Below, piece after piece: positions 23,685 to 31,845 of a stretch of 31,845 bases of DNA (positions are counted from its first letter, which is position 1; each line of letters opens with the position of its first letter). The DNA is from a virus. The notes beneath the pieces are model-generated. The model did not search any database. It was not told where the DNA came from and was given only the letters and a program-made list of their open reading frames with translations. Location of the stretch: positions 1 through 31,845 of IMG/VR virus record IMGVR_UViG_3300035162_003914; one strand, given 5' to 3'. The position numbers and the translations under genes are program-made.

Positions 23685-26600
23685 TTATATATTCTCCAAT
23701 AATTTATTTACCATAATCTTCAATTCATCAATTTGCTCTTGTTGACTATTTATGATATCTTGTTGGCCTTTGATTGCTTCGATGAATAGTCCGCCCATCT
23801 TACCATAATCCACACCGTATTCATCTCTATCTTCGGCGTAAGTAACAACATCTGGAAAATGTTCAAGCACTTCCTGTGCAATGACACCAGACTTTCTAGC
23901 ACTAGCTTCTTCAAGTGTTATGTGTTCTCTCTCAGCAACTTCTTCTGGATCTTTGAGCGTATAATAGACTCCTCTCAAGTTCAATAAGATATCCAGAGCT
24001 CCATCGATAGTATGGATATTCTCTTTCTTCCTACGGTCTGAATAAGCCACAATATTACTAGTAGCATATATAGCGCCATTGACATACATAGTATAAGCTG
24101 AAGATGTTGCGCTTGTCCCAACGCCCTGGCAGAATCTATCCCACACCCAGTATTGAGACCACCCTCGATCTTGCCAGTATATGCCCCCAGCACCTTGGCG
24201 CCCGCCTTGGAACATGAGATGAGGTCGTGCAGTGACCTGGGAAAAAGCAAAACCATACCAACCGTTTCTATTACCAAGGATGTTCCAAGAACCATAACTT
24301 GTTGATTGGTTGGGGTAGATGTGACCCCCGTTTGTATCCGTATAGAACCCAGATGTATTGGTTTTCATCCAAGTATATTTGTATGAGTAACCGCTAGTAC
24401 CGTTGATCTGGAATCTAAGAGCACTGCTGTTGTAATCCGAGTAGAACCGCATGCCCTCATAATTCTGGTATGCAGCAAACTTCAGGCCAGTATGGTACTG
24501 GAATACCGTATCGGGGTAAGGATAGGACCACCCCCCGGTTTCTTGAAAGCCCCAACGATAAGGTTGACTTGATCTGGTGATGCCTGAGTTACCGCCAGGA
24601 TAAGGATTGCCGTATGATCCATAGGCGTCGATGTTCTGAAAGCGGGAAGTGCCGGCCCAAAGAATTCTATACTTTGGGTTATTATAATCGTAGGCCGATG
24701 CAAACCGGAGAACTCTCCTAACATATGTATCACCGGTCGAATAGTAATTAAGGTATAGCCCGTAGCCCCCTGCGCGAGCATCAAGGTGCAGATTGCCGTT
24801 CGTGACTGCCACTGATGCATATGAAGAAGAAAATCCTTGGCGGCCGTTTGTACCAACTGCTAAATAAGCTCCCCAAGTTAAGTTAGGACCATATAATGTT
24901 CCAGTTCGGAATCTACTTCCATATGCACTTGAGGTAGAATTTAGATCTAGATAATAATTTGCATCGCTAGCATCACGGAAAATATATGCCCGAGAATCAC
25001 CAAGCGTAAAGTTGTATGCGTATCCAGCGTTCTGCTGAAGATATTGACTTAATCGGCCGCCATTAGCAGTTGTTCCATAATAGCTTCGGATATATGAAGT
25101 ACCATTATTACTATTCGTGTCAACTCGCAACGTGATGTCGGCATACGAGTTTATAGACATGTTGTCGTTGAATGCGCCGGATGAGGATGTCGACGCGATT
25201 CCATGATTGCTATATGAATTATAATTTGCATTCCAATCAAATGATATGTAAGAAATTCTATGCAGACTTGATGAATACGTACCATATCTTCTAGCGTAAC
25301 CGTTAGCGGATGATCGACCAAGATAGATGATGTCTGCATAGACCGTCGGTGCTCGCAGGAATGAATTAACCTGATATCGCCAGAAGGTAGAACCCGATGT
25401 TGGCCGTACTTCTCCAGTATAGAAAAGTCCATTATAATTATACACGTATGAAGTGGAGACAGACCTTAATGCCCAACCCCCACCTTGGTTCAAAAATCCG
25501 ATACTTGGTGCGGTATCAGTGTAAACATATCCTCTTGTGGTGGTGTTTCCAGTTTGGAATCGGATGTACGAGGAGGTTGACGGCGTGGCAAGAATCATTC
25601 TATTACTGCCGTCGGAATACCAATTGACTCCTGTAGCAGAGTTTCTCAGTCCCCGGCTGGTTGCGTTATTAATGAACTCGCCATCATTATCAATAGTACC
25701 ACGGACATCCAAAGATCTCACTATGGAAGTACCGTTAAAGTCTCCGTAAAAATCTGAGTCGTTGCTGTCGTAATAACGTTCCGCGTAAATACCCACACCA
25801 CTGATATTAACCTGGCCATAATGAGTTGTAACGTCGGAGTTTCGATCATACAGCATCAACCATCTGGAAGGATTTAATCTATAAACACCCCAATATCTTG
25901 CTCGTCCCAGATGGATCCTTGACGCGCCGCTGTTATAACCGTTAGACATTATTACATATGAATTCGAATGTGCATAGCCGTTCCAGCCGCTTCTGCCGCT
26001 GACACCGTAAGTCGCTACGTTGCCATAAGGACTTGCCCCGGCAGACTCTCCGCCCGAGGATGTAGAACCGGCCCCTGCCGCCCAAATTCCTGTGCCATAA
26101 GATTGGAAGTACACACCTGTCCTGCCAAGGGGTCTAAACCAATTGCGGGCATATACAGCGCTCAAATAGGAGCTGCCGTTCAAGTCGAGATAATAGTTGC
26201 CGGGATCATTATAGTCTTCCCATCTTACAGCGGCAATACCGGAGGAATTAGGTATATCTACCCGAGCTCCTCCTCGGATCTTAACCCTCCAATCATCTGC
26301 GTTATTCTTAAGCCCAAAGTCATTGGCGTTATTTGCTTCGATCCACCCTCGCGCGATGTTAGACGTGGTAGTGAACAGCATCTTATTATCAGCTCGAACC
26401 GAATAAACTCTCCATCGGTTAATAGCGTCTGAGTAAAAATGCATCGCATTTGCAGTGTTATATAAACCACGACCATTGGTGTCATTGCGGAACCAACCAT
26501 CGTTATAGATTTCACCACGGTTATCAATGTTGTTCGTTATAGAAGTAGAAGCAAAATCTCCGTAGTAGGTACCGTTATTACTATCGTAAAATCGTTGTGC

Positions 26601-29600
26601 GTATGTGTATCTGGTGGTGAATGTATCGCCATTGCCTCTAATGAGGAAGTTGCTCGTGCCACTAAGACCACCATCTCTAAATACTATATCTTCATTACCT
26701 GATGTAGCAATAATTAAGTGAGCATCATCTGTATCGGTAGCTTGAATATAACCCCGTAGATTACCAGCAGCGGTGTAAAATCTTGCCTCTGCGCCGACGT
26801 TAAATCTGATATCGTCATCGATATTAATGCTAGACATGACCGATCTAGAAGCCATATCAACATAGTAATTACCATTGTTGTTGTCTCGAAGTATCGGGGC
26901 ATATACAGTCTGATCGAAGCCTACATACCCTAGAGTATTATTAATATACCCGCCGTATGTTAATTTGAATGCTTGGGTTGGATTGGAATCACTACCACCA
27001 ATTGCCATGTACCAACCTGTTTGCGCATTCCCCCAACCGCTTGGGACTTTATACAAACCAGTACTGACATGAGTCCTGTAACCCGAATTATATAACGCCG
27101 TTTGGTGTGTCAGTGGTAAGTATGCAGCGGTCGTGCCGATATTATAATCTCGGTTTCTTGTCGAGATTGGAGCATTTGTCAGTCCACTCGGATCAGTAGC
27201 ATCATATTGCTGAACATCATCTACATAGAAAATTCCATTAGCTGTAAATGTTCCTGCCGTATTGAGACCAACGATGTTCGAAGTAGCATTGGGATCCATG
27301 TAATAAGTTGGATCATCCAAATCATAGAATCTTTTCGCGTATATACCGTTTGAACCGTAGAATCTTGACTCAGTAGTATTTGTCTTGACAGCAGTCGAAC
27401 CCCAACTACTAAATCTGTAACCATGATTATATCTTACTTCATAGTCGTTAGTATCGAACATGCCGGTAGACCAACCGGTACGACCAGTTGAGAAGTAACC
27501 AATACTAGGTCTGTCACTGTCAGTGCCGGACTCAGTTACAAATTCAGCAACTAGGCCGTAAGAATGATTTCCTCTTTCATGTGAAAAACGAGCAGTAACA
27601 TTATTGCCTGGAGCGCTGCCAGTTTTTCTGACTTGGAAGATCCGAGCTGCAGATGTTGATTCGACGTTGAGTCGAGCCAATCTTGACTCAGCACCAAAAT
27701 CACCGTAGTAATTAGGGTCGTTAGAATCATAGAATCTTGGAGCATAGAAATTGCCAGGAGCAGTGATTCGCATGTTGCCCCAGCCAATGTCTCTACCGAG
27801 GAACAAGTCATCAGTCCCATCATAGAATATTGCTGAATTTACTTCATCTGCAGAATCGTGTAATGTCATTTCCCAAGTTTCAGAGAAATTTGCATGAATC
27901 CCAGATCGAATATCAGAAGCCCATGTGCCATCTGCAAAGTTGTAGTTTGTATCAGTACGGCCTATATTCAAAGCACCCGGCTGTAGGTTGCCGACTGCAT
28001 AATTAGAGTTACTAATCTCACCGTAGACTCTTATTGATGTATCGCCGTTACCGTTGAAATAGTAAGTGGGGTTATTTCTATCATAGAAAATATTTGCTCT
28101 TACATCATTCAGGTAAGATGTGGAGGCCGGATCAAGATAGTAATTAGTAGGATTGGCCCTATCTCTGAATATATTTGCAGTAATCTCATCTGACAGGATA
28201 TCATCAGCTTCCAGATCATCGACTAATAAATTAGATTCTGCATTACGGCGTTTGAGCATGATCCCGCCGTATGCTCTATTTGCGTAAAGTCCAGTGCCAT
28301 CTGGATAGTTCATCAAGACGCGAATTCTTACATAGTGAACGCCAGCGCCATCCGACACGCCTTGCGGACCATTATATGGTGCATGAGAGGTTGGGATTGT
28401 TGTGTGCCCACGTCTTGTTTCCCAGCCTGTATTGCCAGCAATCTGTCCGCCTCGAACAAAGTAATCGCAACCAGCGTTGGTAGCGATTGGAAGTTTATCT
28501 TTATCAAAACGTTCGACACCGTAATATGTTCTGCCCCGCGGAGAGCCAGAAATATACTTCTCTGATATTTCCCCATAGATTTCCTCACCCGGAGCTACTG
28601 GAATGTAGTCTGAGTAAAATACTCTATAATTGCTTACTGTCCATGCCTTGCCGGCAAATGGTGAAACTGGATCTTCATAGAAGTTAGCACCAATATTATT
28701 ACTCTCATTGGATTGCAATACATACCCAACCTCTGCTTCGGAGTATGTGGTAAAATCAAATAATACGAGATCAGCACCACCAGAACCATAAGCAGGATTG
28801 AGCGAGATGTTGGAAGCAGGGCCGACAATATTAAAGTTATCTGCATAGACCTCACCATCAAAGAAAGCATCACCGGTGTCGAGATCAATAGAAGCTTTTA
28901 CATTTCCAGAACCAACAAACACCATTTCATTCGGATTAGTTGTGCCGAAATATGAATATGATGGATTATCATTACCCGCCCAGAAGATACCCCAATTAGT
29001 CGCAGTGTTCCAGACCCAAGAAGAATAGTCTTGAGCAACGAGGAATTTATTATCGTCACCACCACCAGTAGTATTGAAATTAGATCTTACAATCTGGCCA
29101 GTCATCGACAACTGCGTTTCAGTATTTCCAGTACGATTGGGATAGTAATAAGCCGAGGTGTTGTTTGTGCCGTAATAGATCGGCGCGCGCATCTCATTGT
29201 CTGCAGTGAAGTAACCGTTTCCTGTTTGTGCCTGTTGAATCCCGTTATAGTATAATAATGTTCCTGCGTTTCTATACCATTGTTGCATCCACTCATTGTC
29301 GAGATCATTATAGATTCCGACTCTTGTGTTGTCGACAGACATGAAGACATATCGACCATTGATCGAATAACCTTCCCAGCCACCCTTACCACCACCATTG
29401 ACTTGGATAGAGCCATAATCGCCTGTAGGATAATCTATATAAATCCCAGTGTTATTATCGTAGGCAGGATAGATCCTATTTGCTCTCAATACATTAATTT
29501 GAGATGTCCCAGCAGGATCTACATATCGTGTAGTAGGAGTGGTTGTGTCTCTGAATATCGGAGATCGAATTTCGTTGTTAGCTAGGAAGTATCCGTCTGC

Positions 29601-31845
29601 AGTTTCTGCCTGTGTGATATTAGCATATCTTAATTCTACCGAACTGCCCATGGTATGGAGCAGACCCCATTGGTTATTCACATCATCATAGAGACCGGCA
29701 GCGCTTGCGCCATTGTGCATTAATAGATATCGGCCACCAATACTGAACCCTTCATACCCGCCGGTGGCCCCACCAGCAATTTGCAGAGAACCGAATGACC
29801 CAGTGGGCTCGGTCAATTGAACTGCATTATCATCGAGCGTGATTGTTTTTAATCTAGAGTCACTATTGGGATTTACATACCAGGCTGTATTAGTCCAATC
29901 ATAATAGATTGGAGACTGAATTTGGTTCAGAGCCCTAACGGTCGTATTGTTGACTAACAGACGAGCAGAGCCGCCCGTGACTACACGCCATGAATCAGCT
30001 GCATTAAACTGAAGATATGTATTAGTATCGCCATCGTGAATGATTTCACCGGTCATAGTGATATCATTCATTCTAGAATTTAGATGCGGATCTGTATAGA
30101 AAGTAATGTCATTGGCATCATAATAGATATCGGCATAAGCATTAGTAGCAGTTACATCACCTGTAATAGTGACAGGACGATTAAAATAGAATTGATTTGC
30201 GCCACTAGAACCACTTTGAATTTGGAAGTAGAAGCTATGATCGTTGGTTCCAGTCTCATCTTGATAGTAACGCAGATACCCGGTGTTATCATCTACATAC
30301 AAGTTAATTCGTTGAGTAGATCCTCGGCCGATGTTGATTTCACCGTTTGCTTCGCCAGAATAGAAGTTAGCTCTTCGCATGAGTGAAGTGCCGGCAAAGT
30401 CTCCATAGAAACTAGTATTATTTCTATCATAGAAGACTTGTGCTATCATATCGGTATATGATTCTAGCTGAGAATCAATGACTAGTCGTGTAGCACTACT
30501 TGCATATAATTGAGGCCCAGCACCGGCAAGATCCGCTCTACTAAATTTAAGTGCCCACGGGACACTGTCATTTGCGATAATATTAACAAGGGGGCTGTTT
30601 GTAGAAGGGCCATCGTTTATTACAAGTGGGGCACTAATATTAGAACCAGCACTTGGATTGACGTAGAAGGCATTGTCATCAGCATCAATAAGCTGGTTGC
30701 CGTAAATATCACCGCCTGTGCTGAAGTCTTTATCATTCCTCACCTTAAGTGTGGTGGCCTCGGTCATGTATATACCGCCACCCCAACCAAAGGCTAATTC
30801 CTCGTCCTTTAAGAATGACGATGCACCGGCACTGAATACGATAGCATCGTTTGCACCGTTCAACTGAATGCTGCCACCTTCGAAGTGGAATTTATTGCTA
30901 CTAGGCTGAGTTGTCAGTGCAGTATTATCTGTATCAGTATATGTGGCAATATAAGTGCCAAAATAAACGGACTGGTCATGTGCAAAATGAGCAACAGGTA
31001 AGAATGTATCTCCTGTCCAGATCTGGAAGCCATTCTGTGATGAGGGATCGGCAGGAGTATCGTTCAATAACATGAAGATATTGTTGCCGTTACCCTCAGA
31101 GGACAATGCTGCTATACTAGCTCCTTCATTGCGCATGTCGATGAACATTGCGGCCGGATCCCAAGGATTCGGATTGATAGAGTCGAGCCTGTTTAATACC
31201 AGTAATTGATTGCCACCATTATCACCAGAGACAGCAATCTGCGGATTCTCGGTCCCGCCATCCCAGCCTTGTGTATTGAGAGCAATACCACCATCTGGTT
31301 GCAATGCAAATGTATCAGTTGCCCGATTGCCATTACCAACAATTCCGAATCTAGCGGATCCTGCTGCAGTAACCGAAAGAGACTGATCTAGATCAACAAA
31401 ATATGAATTATTATTATAGTCAATTAAGTTGGAAGCATAAAAATTAGTACTTCTAACAGTTGTTGTCGTGTCTGTGACCTCAACCCTTTGAACACCACCT
31501 GTGACAATCTCGAATTCATTTGCATTAGGGAATTTAATCCATGTGTCAGTATCACCATTGCTTCGAATCTTATCTACTAGATTGATACGATTCAAGACAG
31601 ATGAGGCTTGGGGGTCTAAGAAGTAAGCAGAATCTCCAGAGTCAATGAAGAAATCGAATGTTGCGGTTTCTGTTCCGCCATATCCTGAAATGCTGCCGTC
31701 AAACTCTACGGGCTTGTCAAAATAGTATTTTGCTCTGTCCGTGTTAAAGTGACTGTAACTGGTATTCTGAGGCCCGATTCGAACATATCCACTAGTCGTT
31801 TGGAATCGATGACCGCTGACCTCATTAGGATTCCAATAAAAATTA
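23685..31845 (-). CDS. Giant tail fibre with S74 chaperone domain (5' end beyond window)
   Basis: This is a very long tail-fibre protein that presumably binds host receptors. The frame is open to the window edge, so 2,719 residues are visible and the N-terminus is missing. A TTG or ATG-like site near 31595 is not a real start, because YFLDPQASSVLNRINL reads straight through it. The protein is built from at least 17 repeats of a motif such as RFYDSNDPNYYGDFGAES, spaced irregularly by beta-rich segments with S-x-NG, W and Y residues. The last 118 residues (23688-24041) form a Peptidase_S74 intramolecular chaperone: SDRRKKENI opens the domain with the catalytic serine, followed by KSGVIAQEVLEHFPD, YGKMGGLFIEAIK and a terminal coiled coil (QQEQIDELKIMVNKLL). 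In this family the chaperone trimerises the fibre and then cuts itself off. Confidence 0.93.
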   Translation of the reverse strand, partial: NFYWNPNEVSGHRFQTTSGYVRIGPQNTSYSHFNTDRAKYYFDKPVEFDGSISGYGGTETATFDFFIDSGDSAYFLDPQASSVLNRINLVDKIRSNGDTDTWIKFPNANEFEIVTGGVQRVEVTDTTTTVRSTNFYASNLIDYNNNSYFVDLDQSLSVTAAGSARFGIVGNGNRATDTFALQPDGGIALNTQGWDGGTENPQIAVSGDNGGNQLLVLNRLDSINPNPWDPAAMFIDMRNEGASIAALSSEGNGNNIFMLLNDTPADPSSQNGFQIWTGDTFLPVAHFAHDQSVYFGTYIATYTDTDNTALTTQPSSNKFHFEGGSIQLNGANDAIVFSAGASSFLKDEELAFGWGGGIYMTEATTLKVRNDKDFSTGGDIYGNQLIDADDNAFYVNPSAGSNISAPLVINDGPSTNSPLVNIIANDSVPWALKFSRADLAGAGPQLYASSATRLVIDSQLESYTDMIAQVFYDRNNTSFYGDFAGTSLMRRANFYSGEANGEINIGRGSTQRINLYVDDNTGYLRYYQDETGTNDHSFYFQIQSGSSGANQFYFNRPVTITGDVTATNAYADIYYDANDITFYTDPHLNSRMNDITMTGEIIHDGDTNTYLQFNAADSWRVVTGGSARLLVNNTTVRALNQIQSPIYYDWTNTAWYVNPNSDSRLKTITLDDNAVQLTEPTGSFGSLQIAGGATGGYEGFSIGGRYLLMHNGASAAGLYDDVNNQWGLLHTMGSSVELRYANITQAETADGYFLANNEIRSPIFRDTTTPTTRYVDPAGTSQINVLRANRIYPAYDNNTGIYIDYPTGDYGSIQVNGGGKGGWEGYSINGRYVFMSVDNTRVGIYNDLDNEWMQQWYRNAGTLLYYNGIQQAQTGNGYFTADNEMRAPIYYGTNNTSAYYYPNRTGNTETQLSMTGQIVRSNFNTTGGGDDNKFLVAQDYSSWVWNTATNWGIFWAGNDNPSYSYFGTTNPNEMVFVGSGNVKASIDLDTGDAFFDGEVYADNFNIVGPASNISLNPAYGSGGADLVLFDFTTYSEAEVGYVLQSNESNNIGANFYEDPVSPFAGKAWTVSNYRVFYSDYIPVAPGEEIYGEISEKYISGSPRGRTYYGVERFDKDKLPIATNAGCDYFVRGGQIAGNTGWETRRGHTTIPTSHAPYNGPQGVSDGAGVHYVRIRVLMNYPDGTGLYANRAYGGIMLKRRNAESNLLVDDLEADDILSDEITANIFRDRANPTNYYLDPASTSYLNDVRANIFYDRNNPTYYFNGNGDTSIRVYGEISNSNYAVGNLQPGALNIGRTDTNYNFADGTWASDIRSGIHANFSETWEMTLHDSADEVNSAIFYDGTDDLFLGRDIGWGNMRITAPGNFYAPRFYDSNDPNYYGDFGAESRLARLNVESTSAARIFQVRKTGSAPGNNVTARFSHERGNHSYGLVAEFVTESGTDSDRPSIGYFSTGRTGWSTGMFDTNDYEVRYNHGYRFSSWGSTAVKTNTTESRFYGSNGIYAKRFYDLDDPTYYMDPNATSNIVGLNTAGTFTANGIFYVDDVQQYDATDPSGLTNAPISTRNRDYNIGTTAAYLPLTHQTALYNSGYRTHVSTGLYKVPSGWGNAQTGWYMAIGGSDSNPTQAFKLTYGGYINNTLGYVGFDQTVYAPILRDNNNGNYYVDMASRSVMSSINIDDDIRFNVGAEARFYTAAGNLRGYIQATDTDDAHLIIATSGNEDIVFRDGGLSGTSNFLIRGNGDTFTTRYTYAQRFYDSNNGTYYGDFASTSITNNIDNRGEIYNDGWFRNDTNGRGLYNTANAMHFYSDAINRWRVYSVRADNKMLFTTTSNIARGWIEANNANDFGLKNNADDWRVKIRGGARVDIPNSSGIAAVRWEDYNDPGNYYLDLNGSSYLSAVYARNWFRPLGRTGVYFQSYGTGIWAAGAGSTSSGGESAGASPYGNVATYGVSGRSGWNGYAHSNSYVIMSNGYNSGASRIHLGRARYWGVYRLNPSRWLMLYDRNSDVTTHYGQVNISGVGIYAERYYDSNDSDFYGDFNGTSIVRSLDVRGTIDNDGEFINNATSRGLRNSATGVNWYSDGSNRMILATPSTSSYIRFQTGNTTTRGYVYTDTAPSIGFLNQGGGWALRSVSTSYVYNYNGLFYTGEVRPTSGSTFWRYQVNSFLRAPTVYADIIYLGRSSANGYARRYGTYSSSLHRISYISFDWNANYNSYSNHGIASTSSSGAFNDNMSINSYADITLRVDTNSNNGTSYIRSYYGTTANGGRLSQYLQQNAGYAYNFTLGDSRAYIFRDASDANYYLDLNSTSSAYGSRFRTGTLYGPNLTWGAYLAVGTNGRQGFSSSYASVAVTNGNLHLDARAGGYGLYLNYYSTGDTYVRRVLRFASAYDYNNPKYRILWAGTSRFQNIDAYGSYGNPYPGGNSGITRSSQPYRWGFQETGGWSYPYPDTVFQYHTGLKFAAYQNYEGMRFYSDYNSSALRFQINGTSGYSYKYTWMKTNTSGFYTDTNGGHIYPNQSTSYGSWNILGNRNGWYGFAFSQVTARPHLMFQGGRQGAGGIYWQDRGWSQYWVWDRFCQGVGTSATSSAYTMYVNGAIYATSNIVAYSDRRKKENIHTIDGALDILLNLRGVYYTLKDPEEVAEREHITLEEASARKSGVIAQEVLEHFPDVVTYAEDRDEYGVDYGKMGGLFIEAIKGQQDIINSQQEQIDELKIMVNKLLENI
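23688..24041 (-). other. Peptidase_S74 (endosialidase-type) chaperone domain
   Basis: This is the C-terminal 118 residues of the tail fibre. The conserved SD-x-R-x-K-x-NI entry motif includes the serine that performs auto-cleavage in endosialidases and related fibres. GVIAQEV and the YGK-x-GLFIEAIK segment are also conserved, and the end is a short coiled coil suited to a trimer. Cleavage would release this domain from the mature fibre. Confidence 0.9.
24900..31660 (-). repeat. YD-N-YY-DP-S repeats in the tail fibre
   Basis: At least 17 degenerate copies of a roughly 25-residue motif (Y/F-x-D-x-N-x-x-Y-Y-x-D-x-x-x-x-S) are scattered through the fibre at spacings of about 50 to 200 residues. 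Examples are QVFYDRNNTSFYGDF, NIFRDRANPTNYYLDP, RFYDLDDPTYYMDP and RYYDSNDSDFYGDF. They alternate with unique beta-rich inserts, as expected of a modular trimeric fibre. Confidence 0.8.

Noticed and set aside
31206-31595. Apparent start of the tail-fibre gene near 31595
   Set aside because: The codon there is TTG and the same frame continues upstream without a stop to the window edge with fibre-like repeats, so the gene starts outside.
23685-31845. Possible diversity-generating retroelement target in the tail fibre
   Set aside because: No reverse transcriptase gene or template/variable repeat pair is visible in the window.
1-31845. tRNA genes, integrase, transposase or insertion sequence
   Set aside because: No cloverleaf-like sequence, recombinase motif or terminal inverted repeats were found on reading both strands; the content is that of a lytic late region.

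Overview
The window is a 31.8-kb piece of the late (virion) region of a T4-like contractile-tailed phage (myovirus). All credible genes lie on the minus strand, so the operon reads from high to low coordinates. The diagnostic evidence is the block gp13-gp14-gp15-(giant insert)-gp16-gp17-gp18-gp19-gp20 in the T4 gene order, plus minus-strand copies of the T4-type late promoter octamer TATAAATA upstream of several genes. No tRNA, integrase, transposase or CRISPR array is visible. The long YD-repeat tail fibre and small genes of this style are familiar from marine T4-like phages, so an aquatic bacterial host is likely. The host itself cannot be named from the sequence.

Right part (31845 to about 22335): the window opens inside a giant tail-fibre gene, with more than 2,700 codons visible and the N-terminus off the edge. 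It is built from at least 17 repeats of the type YD-x-N-x-YY-x-DP-x-S and ends in a Peptidase_S74 intramolecular chaperone domain. Three small genes follow, two of which (158 and 112 aa) appear to be diverged tandem paralogues. Middle part (22295 to 19690): a tightly overlapping sugar-related cassette contains a GH130-like beta-propeller protein, a TPR plus FkbM-type methyltransferase fusion, and a stand-alone ManC-type cupin (mannose-6-phosphate isomerase fold). Then come three Ser/Thr/Ala-rich unknown genes (19655 to 17806) in the position where T4 keeps gp12/fibritin.

Left part (17645 to 1): this holds the neck proteins gp13 and gp14, the tail terminator gp15, terminase gp16/gp17, tail sheath gp18, tail tube gp19 and portal gp20 (3' end off the window). 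The most unusual element is a 2,979-codon gene between gp15 and gp16. It encodes about 55 DUF285/BspA-type repeats (MF-x-FNQDISSWDVSSVT-like units) broken up by a recurring WGT-x-YPL-x-DPT linker. gp15 itself carries an extra C-terminal extension of about 155 residues (a PKD-like WGDG cap plus the first DUF285 repeats) that runs straight into this gene, separated only by a stop codon and a +1 frame change. I infer that gp15 and the giant ORF were, or still are, one neck-anchored surface fibre. A collar adhesin made from BspA repeats is the best candidate for something new here.

Regulation: perfect TATAAATA octamers precede gp13, the 125-aa gene and gp18, and seven-of-eight matches precede gp16, gp19 and the 158-aa gene. 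Most sit on or next to the stop codon of the preceding gene. A perfect-consensus sigma70 promoter points the opposite way (plus strand) in the gp13 leader, antisense to the operon. No gene-free stretch is longer than 300 bases; the longest is 160 bp upstream of gp13.
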